From positions 310,001-374,000 of the forward strand of contig JASPKZ010001239.1 of the NCBI GenBank assembly GCA_030220185.1: a stretch of 64,000 nucleotides of DNA, given 5' to 3'. The notes under the pieces were generated by a model, which worked only from the letters and a program-made list of their open reading frames with translations, was not told the DNA's origin and searched no databases. Both the position numbers and the translations under genes were made by a program. Shown in pieces: positions 9,651 through 20,879 of the stretch; position 1 is the first letter of the stretch, and each line of letters begins with the position of its first letter. This DNA is from Diploptera punctata (Eukaryota; Arthropoda; Insecta; Blattodea; Blaberidae).

Positions 9651-10405
9651 GTCCACTGCTGTGGTCTCGAGGTAGCGTAACTGTGGGGTCGCCAGGAGAT
9701 GAGCACCTGGATGTACTAAAGTCTCACACTGTGGGGCTTGTGGACTGGACTCAAGCCCTAGTCGGTCTCACAACGGCTGCAGGATACGTCCCTGGTCGGT
9801 GGATCTGCGACAGCAGTCCTCCCGGCTAAGCTCAAGGAGCCCGTGGACCAACTGTGGGGTCGTCAGGAATGAGCGACCTGACGACTACGAAGCTCAGCAA
9901 TTCCCAGCAGTTGCAACTCCAACACCTTCTCCCTAGAGGTGTTGGTTTCAAGCCCAGAACTCTTTAACGTGGCCGCGAACATAGATAGTGAGGACAAGTT
10001 TAGGACTTGGGAGTATGGTCACGATGACCGAGGTATCCCAAGGGGTGGTGGCAGGGCCTAAGATGTCCTAAGATGATGCTGTCTTGTCACGCAGCGGGCC
10101 CGCGTTCGATTTCCAGTCGGGACAAGTTTCCTGGGTGAGGTATTTTTCGGGGTTTTTCCTCACCTGTAAGATAAATGTCAGGAAACTTTATTACCATTCA
10201 TATCATATTCGCCTAATTAGCTTAAGTTTAGTTTAAGCCCTCTCCCGGTGCATCATTACCATCATCATCAACTCTCATATCATCGTGACAGCGTAACCCT
10301 GCATTCTAGGCACCCCAACCTCAGAAGTGGCTTACAAGCACGCCATGCAAGGAGAGAACACCAGACATATCGAAGTGACAACCTGGAGCATTTGGAAAAA
10401 AAAAA
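9651..10405 (+). mobile_element. SINE-A with 11-bp target duplication and nested insert
   Basis: The head begins GTCCACTGCTGTGGTCTCGA, is interrupted at about 9679, and resumes at about 10078 with 'gtcttgtcacgcagcgggcc' and the B-box-like 'gttcgatttcc'. The tail is the type-2 tail ('catcattaccatcatcatca ... cctcagaagtggctt') and ends in a poly(A) run. AAGATAACGGG flanks it on both sides (9639-9649 and 10406-10416). Poly(A) plus a target duplication shows LINE-driven retrotransposition of a pol III-type transcript. Confidence 0.85.
9679..10077. mobile_element. Insertion inside SINE-A head
   Basis: About 400 bp of GC-rich sequence splits the SINE-A head, which is continuous in the copies at 30555 and 43402. 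The phrase 'actgtggggtcg(c/t)cagga' occurs twice within it (near 9689 and 9849). No frame or known ends were recognised. Confidence 0.6.
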
Positions 10406-10499
10406 AAGATAACGGGCAGGTAATTGAATGTATAACAATTTTAATGGGGAATAAAATATGATGTATTCAATTTAAAATACTATGGTATTACATGCCTTA

Positions 10500-10725
10500 A
10501 ACATGTCACCTTACAGGTACTGTTAAATGCCACACGCCACCCGGGCCTTACAGTGTTGACAGAGTCATGGATCAGACACATACTCTTCGACCACACAAGG
10601 GCATGGAGGACCTCCCCGAATGAGTGATAAGCCCAATATCAGGGCCTCCTCCTATCAACACAACATTAAGACGAAACACACATTCATACTAAACATGACG
10701 AATATGATAATGATGGTCAGTTGAT
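10500..10725. other. GC-rich unidentified block
   Basis: Phrases such as 'cacacgccacccgggcctt' and 'catggaggacctccccgaat' stand out from the AT-rich setting, as TE-derived sequence does here. No frame or partner copy was seen in the window. Confidence 0.3.
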
Positions 10726-10729
10726 GTTC

Positions 10730-10876
10730 AGGGACCGTTTGGGCCTTAAAGTTTCCTGGCATTTATCTTACAGGTGAGGAAAAACCTTTAAAGGAACAAC
10801 ACCCAGGAAACTTGCCCCGACCGGGGATCGAACCCGGGCCCACGAGCCAGCGACGCTCCGAGATCACAGCGGTAAA
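10730..10876 (-). mobile_element. SINE-A head region, partial
   Basis: On the minus strand it reads from the diverged A-box region near 10870 ('tgtgatctcggagcgtcgct') through the B box ('gggttcgatccccggtcggg') to the 'aggtttttcctcacctgtaag ... ggcccaaacggtccc' body. The rest of the tail is missing. Confidence 0.75.
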
Positions 10877-10879
10877 TAG

Positions 10880-11570
10880 GCTACTGTAGTACAAAGACCT
10901 ATAATTGATATTACGAATATTTGTCTTTAAATGTACATACATTTGATTACATTATAACTGATTTAAGTGATATCATGACATTGAGTGTGGTTTTGATGGG
11001 AAGTCCTTATTCTGCCTTTTAAACTCTTTACAAAAAATACGTTTACTTTAATACGCTATTTGTATTCGTTAATCTGCATCAATGAACTTAAGTTATCGCT
11101 TTAAGAGAGCAGTGTTTATTTTATTCAAATGTTAAATGTGAATTTGCATAAGTTTTAAGCTATTCAACTTGACCCTGAATGTTGTTCAGAAACCAATGTT
11201 TCTCTTTCTTTTTAACCATTTTCTTTCTTTATTTCTTTTGTTATTCCTCTGTAACCAGAACTGTAGACAAAATTGTATACAATTCTTTCAAGGCGTTTAG
11301 ATCAGCAATAGGCTATATAGGTCTAGATTTGTCTTGTCCTTGCACAAATTAATATAAAATCATGTTACAATTTTAAAACTATTTTAGTAATGTGTTTCAA
11401 TACGGGATTTAGATTGGGATTATACATCGGAAAATTGAGTTATTTAATTTTATGACAAAAATAATTAAAGTAGACCTTATGTCCCAGAAACTCATCTATT
11501 TCATCTGTCACACTAAATAAATATAACATTGTATTTTACTAAATCTTATCTATAAAATAAGAAATATTAC
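10880..11570. other. AT-rich spacer
   Basis: No feature recognised. Confidence 0.4.
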
Positions 11571-11575
11571 AATAT

Positions 11576-11692
11576 TACCTTATGGATTATAAGGCTAAAA
11601 GTGAGAAGTTCTTTTGTTTAACCAAAATATTTTACCTTATGGATTATAAGACTAAAAGTGAGAAGTTCTTTTGTTTAACCAAAATATTTTAC
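11576..11692 (+). repeat. Tandem duplication, 57-bp unit x2
   Basis: The unit starting TTACCTTATGGATTATAAG occurs twice head to tail with one substitution (ggctaaaag versus gactaaaag). The period is 57 bp, a multiple of three. Confidence 0.95.
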
Positions 11693-11866
11693 GAAAATGC
11701 GTACTTATACAAATTAAACTCTTTTAGAGATAGGGATTATGAAACCAGGGCTGTCCATAAGACAAAAATATGCTTCTTAAAACGAGTTTCCTTGGATGAT
11801 CATACTTTTAGCTATATTTTATTATTCGCGTTAATTATCAGTGCTTGGACGTCAGATATTGTTTAA
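11582..11866 (+). CDS. Unrecognised 94-codon open frame with in-frame duplication
   Basis: An ATG-started frame whose first 38 codons are two 19-codon copies made by the 57-bp duplication; both copies stay in frame. The rest is Lys/Phe-rich, ending in a hydrophobic stretch of about 20 residues (roughly 74-93) that could be membrane-spanning. I recognise no family. AT-rich composition and the lack of visible splice or promoter context make a chance frame as likely as a gene. Confidence 0.15.
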   Translation: MDYKAKSEKFFCLTKIFYLMDYKTKSEKFFCLTKIFYENAYLYKLNSFRDRDYETRAVHKTKICFLKRVSLDDHTFSYILLFALIISAWTSDIV

Positions 11867-12102
11867 TTACACGTTTAATTATTTTTTGAAACTTTTTCAT
11901 CGAATACAGCAACAGATAACCGTATCTATTGACAAGTTTTATAAATCTTCAAAACAACACATTCCTTTTCCATAATAAGCATTTTCAATACAAATCATAA
12001 CTATGTAAAACAAAGACGTTTTGTATACAAAAAGGTAAACTAATTTCAAAGGTAAACACAATGAAGCATTTAGATGTTAACATGGTTTTTCTTCCACCTC
12101 AG

Positions 12103-12187
12103 AAATACAGTGACTTTCTACAGGCATTAGAAAGGAATTGGAAAAAAAGTGGGATATGGGGAGATGCAGTCGTATTTGCGTTTCCAG
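12103..12187 (+). CDS. Candidate internal exon, function unknown
   Basis: A strong acceptor-like tract (TTTTTCTTCCACCTCAG) precedes 12103 and a donor-like CCAG then GTTAGG follows 12187. The 85 nt between are open in the frame that also continues upstream to an ATG at 12061. The encoded stretch is mixed in composition and unlike the surrounding AT-rich DNA, with three Trp/Gly-rich positions near its end. I recognise no family. GTTAGGTT strings are common in insect DNA, so the donor may be accidental. Confidence 0.25.
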
Positions 12188-12189
12188 GT

Positions 12190-13370
12190 TAGGTTGATTA
12201 TAATTCGTATAGGTTAAATTGCGAAGAAAATATTGTTCAATATTTGTTAATGACTTCTCAAACTTCTACATTACTATATATCTGCAGCAAATAACAGGCT
12301 ATTGAAGTCAGATAAATTGAGCCCAAGAAAAAAATATTGTTTAAAAATATTTCCTAATTAATTTTATCACAGTATTATTACAAATTGTTTCTGCAGGGTG
12401 TCATTTGAACTGATTAAAGAAGTTAATCTGATTCCGTAATGAAAGAATTTCTGTCAAATGGCTCCAGTTATCTGACTGACATTACAAATAATTAATTCAC
12501 ACCACATTTTACATTAATACTCTATAGTTAAGATTATGGGCGCTCAACAAATAAAACTATATGTAACATGTTAGAAAAAAACACTATTTAATCAATTTTT
12601 TGTGATTACAACTAACATTGAAGTAAATAATTGGAAGTAATTTATAATAGTCATATACATTTAATTGACAATGCGAGCTCAAGAAAGACGAGTAATTAAA
12701 AATAATGATTACTTAGAATTTAAACTATTTTACAATATATACTTCGATAAAAACGTATTTAAAGCCTATTATTTTATTAAATTTTGAATCGAGTTCCTGT
12801 TCGTCTTTCTTGAATAAATTATACAAAAATCAGATTAAATATGATATTAGGCCTAAATGTTTCATAAGTATAAATATATAATTTATAAAATTTTTCTCGT
12901 ACTTTTTTTAAAATATCAATTAGATTGCGAACAAATTTGAAGTGTGTAAGTTACTTAATTCCCGGTGCAAACTATTCTTTGAACTGAAAAGTGAATTTTT
13001 GTAAACGTAAATTAATTTTGTAAACATAATATTAGTTAGAGAAGGAAAGGAATTTAAGGAGAGATTTCTAGTAGAATGTTAGTTAATTATTGATAAGGAA
13101 ATAGTTATTAAAGAAAATAACCTATAAATTGTTCCTTCACTCAGCAATTCACGATTTTTGTTAATTTTTCATAAACTTGAAAGAAAATTATCATAATTTT
13201 ACATATTTTAAAAATTTTCTTTAATATTAAGATACCAAACCCTCAGGGGTCCTCATCTAGGGGATATGTGGATGGCGACCACAAGGTGCCCAAGCTGAGC
13301 AAAACATTTCTTCCACTTACTTGTGTTTTGCACTCTTTTAACTTTACTATCTAACCTCTCTTAGTTAACT
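12190..13370. other. AT-rich spacer
   Basis: No frames or repeats recognised. Confidence 0.4.
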
Positions 13371-13374
13371 CTTT

Positions 13375-13660
13375 TTTTTTCGACCCCGACGCTATTAGGG
13401 CATCCGAGGGCTAGGGAGTCTTTCCTTTCTTCCATTTCTTCTTTCCTTTATTTTCTTTTCTTCTCCAGAAAAGCCTGACTAGAGGCTATAAGATGGCAGC
13501 CCCATCACTGGTCTTGCCTTCCTTTTGCCAGCAACCAATCGAAGGGACTATTATTATGCTTTCAAGTCTTATACGAGAATTTCCCGGGGAGGGAAAATTT
13601 TCTATAGGATCGTAACAGGCCTTGGCCTAATACTTGGAAGGAAGAAGAAGAAGAAGAAGA
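13375..13660 (+). mobile_element. Decayed LINE 3' end with (GAA)n tail
   Basis: It ends 'ggatcgtaacaggccttggcctaatacttggaaggaagaagaag'-like. Read on the opposite strand, the same end closes the LINE at 62768-63045. Its upstream part is not alignable by eye to a coding frame. Confidence 0.5.
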
Positions 13661-13812
13661 AACTTAAAAAAAATATATTATAACACTATTAGTAGACAGA
13701 TGATATTGCCAATACGCCTATTCTATATTTAATTTATCCTTGGTTAAACATTTAAATACTGATTACAAAAGCAAGATTTAATGGTAGCTACAGAGCGTTC
13801 ATGTTACATATA

Positions 13813-14187
13813 CAGAATGTAACTAAATTCCCATTAAGAGTTTGAGGACGAGTAAGTTACTGGGACCCAAGACTGTTACGTTTAGCATAGAAACTCATGT
13901 CCGGAAACGTACCGTCTTCCCGCTACAGACAAAACACCACAACACATGTTCAACTCTTTTCGGTACCAAAGACTAGGGTATTACATACGTCATTCACCGA
14001 CCATCTGATGTCCCATCTTCACCTAATCTGTGATGCCCACTACAGGTTTGTTTATATGTCATTCAGTAAAGTTTGTGATCCATCCAGAGACGTTTATATT
14101 ATCTGTCCAACGGATCTGTGCCCCCCTAAGATATGCGAACTAAAGCCTACTTCCTTTGCTGCCTCGGTAAATCTTCCTGCATTCCTA

Positions 14188-14219
<32 letters not shown>

Positions 14220-15193
14220 TTTCTACCTCTCTCTTACACTTGTACTTGCAATATCAAGAGCAATGACACTGGATGAAGTTTGGCAACATTCCTACTCAAT
14301 GGCTGCTGTTTGACGTAGTGCGAGGAGAGTGCGGTGAAATGGTGTGAGTACAGATGTGTACTTTTCTAAGAACGATGTCAGCGCTATGGGTACAGATCCG
14401 TTGGTTCAAGTATACCTGGTGTTGTGCTTATGGTCTTTGTCCGTACTGTTCTAAGCTGTATGTATTACCCGTTTAAGGAGTAAGCGCAGTTGTTGACGGA
14501 AGGCACTGCAGTCGTGTTTATGTAGGAATAGACCACGTGACACTTATCTATGAGTGCAGAGGGGAATGGGACGTTGGACACTGACAGTGTACACTGTCTT
14601 ATATGACGTCACGTGCAGCAACAAACAGAGCTTCGTAATTCTTCCGCCTGCAGAGATATTTTGAATGACTAATACTATATTTCATTTGTAGTGAGTTGAT
14701 GTTGACCTTGGTGAACTATACGTTTGCTGAATACGCCGACATGGTAATATTATACGGCGAATCTAGTGCAATGGGAGGGCAGTTAGTCCGAGTTCACCTG
14801 GACCAACGATTTGGACAGCAGTGGATAAGTCGTGGTGACCCGATTGCTTGGTCTGCATGTTCTCCCAACTTTACCCCGCTAGACTACTATCTGTGGGGCC
14901 ATGAAGTCCTTGATTTTACGAGACCCCTGTGGTATCCGAGGATGACTAACTGGAAGAGGTTATGCCTGCGGCGGATGTTGCAGAACCAAAGATTGGTGAT
15001 CGTGTGTACCAGGACATGGTACGGGGTACTGCATCTGTGTTGATGTCGGTGGTCGAAGCATAGCCCTTCTTGGTTTTTTTTGCGTGTTTCGGGATAACGG
15101 TACATTTCACACGTGAGTTCCTATGGTAAATGTAACCGTTTTGGTCCCATTACACGTGCTCAAAGTCTATAAGGAGAATTTAGTTACACCCTG
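13813..15193 (+). mobile_element. Mariner-like transposon, long inverted ends, dead
   Basis: The ends are inverted repeats of about 110 bp, starting CAGAATGTAACTAAATTC on the left and CAGGGTGTAACTAAATTC on the right when read inward. TA dinucleotides flank them at 13811-13812 and 15194-15195, the mariner/Tc1 target duplication. Near 14790-14920 the plus strand encodes an acidic catalytic block (Ser-Pro-Asn-Phe-Thr-Pro-Leu-Asp-Tyr-Tyr-Leu-Trp-Gly) typical of this superfamily. The usual second Asp of the Ser-Pro-Asp-Leu motif is changed to Asn. The rest of the transposase is shattered. A CT microsatellite lies inside at about 14191-14213. Confidence 0.85.
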
Positions 15194-15199
15194 TAACAA

Positions 15200-15969
15200 C
15201 ATCTAACGAATCTTGGAATCAGGTGTTTATTTAACTTAGAAACAATTACAATATATTTATATAGAATTGCGTATGATAATATTTTCATCTATAATACTTT
15301 TACAGTGTGATTTCATACAGTGTTTTGTTTTGCAATGAGAACTTTAATTTAGTAAAGAATCTTTCGAATTTGTAATGACCTGTATAAAAATACAGTATAT
15401 TCTTTCGTGTAAAGTAAATAATTTGTTTACAAGTTTATATTCTTGACAAGGTGTTAATGAAAATTTTGAGCCCGTGAGAAATCGGAGTGGCCAATTGAAG
15501 GAACACCAACATGCAGAAGACATGCGTGGAATAGTAAAACATGTTAGTATTTAGTAACATGCAACATTACAAAAACACAAACGTGACAATCATTCCAATA
15601 TGAAAAAAATATGCATATTTCATACAACAAGCTTTACGAATACGTGTGCTAGCTTCTTTTAGTGGTTACAACCTAACACATACATAAAGCTTACGCACAA
15701 AATCGCCTATTTGTAATGCACACATTTTTATTGAAATAAGCTCTTTAAAGTTACCATAATTCACTCTAATGCATAAATTGTTGAGAAGAATTACAGTGAA
15801 TAATTATCTGAAACTAAACTTCATATAATTACGAAATTTACATTACAAAATCATACAGAATCAAGAAATGGTTTATCTCTCATTATTTATAAGATTTTAG
15901 CATAAAACTAACCATAGTAAATACTTAATTTTAAGATACGTTTTATTAAATTTTGAAATTATTTATGTA

Positions 15970-15970
<1 letters not shown>
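15200..15970. other. AT-rich spacer
   Basis: Nothing recognised. Confidence 0.4.

Positions 15971-15972
<2 letters not shown>

Positions 15973-16008
<36 letters not shown>
15973..16008. repeat. (TA)n microsatellite
   Basis: An uninterrupted TA tract of about 35 bp. Confidence 0.95.
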
Positions 16009-16009
<1 letters not shown>

Positions 16010-16124
16010 CCATGGGGGCATGATGTATCATACTTGCTTAAAGTTATAAGCTGCAATCTGGAATGCCTCATGTTCCGAAGTATTTTCTGGAACTAAAGGC
16101 GGCCTCTCCCGGCTAAGACCTTGT

Positions 16125-16196
16125 ACCATATGGCTTAACCTCCTACTATTCCAAGGGCTTCCTAAGGTCTATAGTGGGATTACTTTATCTTCATTT
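16125..16196 (+). mobile_element. SINE-B 3' end fragment
   Basis: 'cttaacctcctactattcca ... tatagtgggattacttta' is the reverse complement of the left ends of the SINE-B copies at 16767 and 35409, so only the 3' end of the SINE is present here, in plus orientation. Confidence 0.7.
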
Positions 16197-16766
16197 TTAT
16201 ATATTCCGATAATTATATAAAAAAATCACAATTAATGCGCTTATTAAATCAACAAGAAATGTTTTAGCTCTCAATATAAACGTATTTTCGGAAAAAATTA
16301 AATAATTATACCGAAAAACATAAGTAAATGATGTTGGTGTATAATTAGAAATAAATAATACCTTATAATTAATTATGCATTAAGGGAGTACACTTATTTT
16401 ATTTACAGGTAAATGATTTTGAAAACAATTTACAGAATTAAGGTATTTTCTTTTTTATTACAGATTGCCATCAAAACTTCTTAGAACATCTTTGAAGATC
16501 TGTAAGTCAAACATATTTTCTAACAATTTTATTAAAAACTATAGACAATCTTCCCCTAAAAAATGTTATGTACTATTAGTGTTCAGTGACACCAGATAAG
16601 GTTCTACATTCATTTAGAAAATTGCAAGGTGACAACTTTGAAAATTATGGCTCTTCCTTTTGAATTTTTTTAAATGACCAGTGCTTTTGAAAACAACCTC
16701 ACAAAATCATAATATTGCCAGTTATCAAGAAGACTTCTTTTCTGACTGTCAGTTATAAGAACAGAA

Positions 16767-17036
16767 AAAAGTGATCCCACTACAGGCCTCAGGAGGCCCT
16801 TGGGATGGTAGGAGGTTAAGGCTCCCATTTTTTCTGGACAATCAGCACTTGATGTCAGCCGGGTTGTCAGCCTAAGTGACGGCCGTCTTTACCCTCAGAT
16901 CAAGCGTCTGATACTCATTTTAGTTACAGGCTGAAGGTTTGTGTCAGTTTAAAAATTCTGACCCCACCGGGACTCGAACCCTCGATCTTCCGGCTTGTAT
17001 CGCAGTGCCTTAACCATTACGCTACGGTGTGCCCCC
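16767..17036 (-). mobile_element. SINE-B, full copy with 14-bp target duplication
   Basis: TTATAAGAACAGAA flanks it at 16753-16766 and 17037-17050. On the minus strand it begins GGGGGCACACCGTAGCGTAA, a tRNA-like A box region, with a B-box-like 'gggttcgagtcccgg' about 50 nt in. It ends with 'gtgggatcac' and a short T run. The closest copy is at 35409-35708, which carries about 30 bp more in the middle. It is non-coding and was mobilised by a LINE. Confidence 0.9.
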
Positions 17037-17050
17037 TTATAAGAACAGAA

Positions 17051-18430
17051 CTTAAATGAAAATTTTAAGTGACATTAATAATATTGACCTCCATGATATT
17101 GATTTAGACCAAGTATATGTAAAGTTCTCAGTATTAGAGACATCAGATTAGTTTGAGAATTTTGTTGATATCTGCAGAGTAAAAAAATATGCTAATTCGA
17201 TTTATATTCTATGTGCCTATAAATTTAAGAACAGGCTATGATATCTTATCCCGCAGTAATTACTTACTTTTCTCATCTGGATTTGTTAAATAATGTTAAC
17301 AGCTGAAAGAATGTTAGAACACGTTTTAGATGTTTTTAAAGAATTTGTTTTATTTCTTCATATTACAGCTATTCCATTAGTGACAAAATAAATGTCGGTA
17401 AATAATCGGGTCTCTCCCACCATCACGATAAAAAAATTGTGTGTTCGATCAGTTAATAATATAATAATTGCGCCAGAGAGATAAATATATTTGTTGAGTA
17501 ATGCATTTTAATTTACAACATGCGATTTCTTCCAGATTATGTATTTAGAGATACGTATATTTATAAATTAAAGGAAGAAAATATCATATAATTACTGGCG
17601 TGATTATGTATTGTAAAATACAGTGTAAACTACGGTACGTAATGCGATGTTGTTATTATTTGCGCACCTGCAGTGGAAGCAGGTGTAGACCTAAATTATT
17701 TTATAATTTTTAATAAAATTAAAACGGGGAGATCTGCTGTTTAGCAGATAACCTTATCTTGTCAAATATGTTGACAACTATATTAACTATGTAGATCAGA
17801 CTTGTAACAAAATTAATTTATAACTCATGCCAAAGTTAAACTAAATATTAAGTTTCTCAAATTGAATCTTAGTAATGATAATCATAAACTAGGATGTTCC
17901 AAGCAAAGTTCATGAACCCAAATAAATATAAAAGAAATAAATCTTAACTTCAAATAAAAAAAATGTATCTACATCACACCCAAATAAAATAATACAAAAT
18001 AATATTCTTATCAAATAATTGTTGCATACTCAGCTAAAAAAAATATTCCAAAGCCCCCAAGTTTTAACGTCTTACTCTGACAAAAAGTATACAACGAAAA
18101 TAAAAGATTTAAAGTGATTTTACATACAAATTATAATTTAATTATTTATTTTTTTATTAAATCTCAATTTTACATCCATGGTTTTCATTGTAGGGTTGGA
18201 CTAAGAAGTCACGCTATTTATCTGCCATTAGATAGGGCTATACCGTGAAGTATCAGAATTTAAACTGTAAATAAATAGATTATAGATTTAATTAAAAGTT
18301 AAAGAGAAGAAAAATATATTTGGCTATTAAAAAAGAAAATAAGTAAATAATATTTCTGTACATATAAAAAATTGGAAGTCCCTTATCCTAAAATGCCAGA
18401 AAAATGTCATTTATTACAACAAGACACAAC
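17051..18430. other. AT-rich spacer
   Basis: No frame above chance and no repeats recognised. Confidence 0.4.
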
Positions 18431-18439
18431 CAGTGACCT

Positions 18440-18600
18440 TTTTTTATTAGCACAGCGGACAAAAATTACGTTTGAACCGGGGAATCGAATCCCAGATCTC
18501 TGACTCTTGTACGTCAGTGCGATAACCATTACGCACTGACGTACCAGTCGGGGGGGCGGAGTTCGAGACTCGCGGTTAGAATGTAGTTTGTCCATAGTTC
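18440..18600 (-). mobile_element. tRNA-headed SINE remnant with embedded hairpin
   Basis: The minus strand carries a B-box-like 'gggattcgattccccgg'. Upstream of it, TACGTCAGTGCG and its reverse complement CGCACTGACGTA face each other across a 10-nt loop at about 18510-18543. The opposite end also shows a second tRNA-like phrase, 'gttcgagactcgcgg'. It may be two heads joined head to head. Confidence 0.5.
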
Positions 18601-18609
18601 TGATTAAAA

Positions 18610-19970
18610 ACTGTATCCATTTCTGGACACTTCTGGAAAGTGTTAACTAAAAATATTAAACTAAGTGAAACCTTATTAAGTTATTGAAAGAGCAGGGAAC
18701 TGCTGAATTTTGAAGAAAACATCGAGTTTAAAATAGTAATAAGAGCACAGTTAAGTAAACCCCAAATTTCCGGAAAACTTGACCGGCAAATAACGGATAC
18801 AATAAAATACTGCACACACATACACAACAACATGCAATTTTAAATAGCAACACATTACGTACTATATTAAAAATAGTCTTAATAATAAAGTTATTAGTAT
18901 TATAGTTTGTTTAACGATGCGTCCCTACAAATTTTATTATATTCGTAAATATATTAATATTCTGCCCATGCAGATACCACAAGTTACAATTAAAATATAT
19001 ATCGAGCTTCTTAAAATATGCATATAAAGTAAATGTCCATAATCGTTTCCAATCATATAAACATTAAATCTACGGTGCGCGATATAAAATACGAGCCAAA
19101 AACATATTTTTACAAAAAATCTATTTTTATCTTTATTCCCATACCCCTGAAATTGAGGGTTGTCGGCGTCGAAAAACTTGACTAAACTCCACAAATCGTC
19201 TTTACTGAGATGTAATTGAGTGGTTGAAGTTTGATATTATGACATACGTCAACTCACATTATACTCGGTGCCAATTTATGGACATTACATTTTGATAAAA
19301 TAATTTATTTTCTTTTTTATAATTTTTATGCGGTTCTATCAACTTTCTCTATATGCGTCTTACACCTTAATGAAAATAGAAAAAAAAAAACATTGATAAA
19401 AGCCCAGTTTCAATGTACCGTATTGCTTGCCAAGGTTTTCCATGAAAATTGTGGAAAAAATGTCAACATAGGCACAATAACCCTTGTGGCGGCGTTATGA
19501 TTTTTAACAACATTCTTTCATCCAAGGACTCGTGAAAACACCTTCAATTAAGAGGTTATTATAATGTAAGAAAGAAAATCTGACTTCTTGAATAAAAATT
19601 TGGATTGTCAAGTGTTTTCCCCACACACACCCCTCAATTGTGCTTTTGAGATATTTTATTACGGTATAACATTTAAAATTAATTAAATATCTAGTTGATG
19701 GCTGTGATTTTAAAAGCATCCGCCCCGTATCATTCACCGCCTATTGTTTAATTAGGTATTAGTGCCTTCATAAAATGTTATGTCAATAGGCCCTATATTA
19801 CAGCCATTTGTTATAATATACATTACATATATATTTTTATTTTCTGGCTACAATATTTCATAGACATTTTAGGAACTATTTCTTTAGAAAAATATCCGAC
19901 GCCTTTCTTAAACAAATTCGTTTAAGTAGTAGGCCTAAGTGAAATATTTTGATTTGAAAGAGTCCGCGAG
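18610..19970. other. AT-rich spacer
   Basis: Two minus-strand frames of 77-85 codons occur near 18937-19194 and 19504-19737. Neither resembles a known family. This would be intron or 3' flank if the phospholipase gene spans 20.9 to 4.7 kb. Confidence 0.4.
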
Positions 19971-19975
19971 TAATC

Positions 19976-20228
19976 TTCGTCACATTACTTTTAAAACCTC
20001 GTAAATCTAATTTAACAAAATTTTCAGGAGAGCAATAAAAAAATTAACATTGCTTATTATTTTGTAACTACGTTTTTAATGTGTTATTTTGAATGTAGAA
20101 CATTGAAAAAATTCAAAATACGACATTTAAAATTAGTTACAAAATAATAAACAATGTTAAAAATGTTTATATTGCTCTCGTGAAAATGTTAAATTGGACT
20201 TACGAGGTTTTAGAAGCAAGGTGACGCT
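19976..20228. mobile_element. Foldback MITE with about 115-bp arms
   Basis: The left arm ('aaaacctcgtaaatctaatt ... ggagagcaa ... tattattttgtaactac') is matched by the reverse complement of the right arm ('aaaacctcgtaagtccaatt ... cgagagcaa ... tattattttgtaactaa'). A short spacer separates them. No coding capacity. Confidence 0.8.
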
Positions 20229-20484
20229 GTATTATCACTCATTGATTCATCTTGAATTAAGATTTTGAAAAATAATGAAACAGTCTTTAATTTGAATTTT
20301 AAAGCGGTGATATGGACCGTTCCGAAAATCTTTTATAATTTCGTAGCACAATTTATTGATTGATATTTTATTTTAACTAGATAATAGTTTTAAAAACAGC
20401 ACCCGAGTTTTTTACCTACTCTTTCATTGATGCTATGGAATGTTTGTTATGCAAAAGCACAATTAAAACTAGAAATAAACTAAC

Positions 20485-20871
20485 CTTTCTAAGTGGTTGT
20501 TTGCATGCCTCTTCTGTTCTGCTGTTCCATGCTGTTTATGTCTTATTAGTTTCTTCATTTCTCGGTGATTTTGTTTGCATTTTGTTTTGAGAGCTTGAAA
20601 GTCTAACCATTCGGCGATGTCCGCTGGCAATCGCACTCCATTGTCTAATATTTGGAATGTTACATTGCGGAAAGATTCCATATCACTGAAGTCACTGTCA
20701 CTATCACTAGAAACTTTTGCTCGTTCAACGTCATATCGAAAAGATTCGAGAAAATCACGCACTATCTTCTTTTGGCGTAAGAATTCACAGTCTCTAATTT
20801 CGTCATCTGCACCGTAGATAAGCTGGATGAAATGTGTTCCATCTGTGAGCTGCCGTAATTTCACGGACTCC
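20485..20871 (-). CDS. Probable propeptide exon of group III secreted phospholipase A2
   Basis: A 387-nt exon with a clean acceptor on the minus strand (TTTGTTACAG before 20871) and donor (GAAAG then GTTAGT after 20485). Phase is 1 base in, 2 bases out. Near its start it encodes Gln-Leu-Ile-Tyr followed by Asp-Cys-Glu, as in the N-terminal part of insect group III phospholipases. It continues with an acidic Ser/Asp run (SSDSDSDFSD) and a basic, Lys/His-rich C-terminal part. Its exit phase fits the entry phase of the catalytic exons at 6845-7066 and 4746-4970, placing their dibasic cleavage sites right after its basic end. The signal peptide exon would lie further right and was not found. The link across a 13-kb intron is inference from phase, strand and family resemblance. 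Confidence 0.6.
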
Positions 20872-20879
20872 CTGTAACA

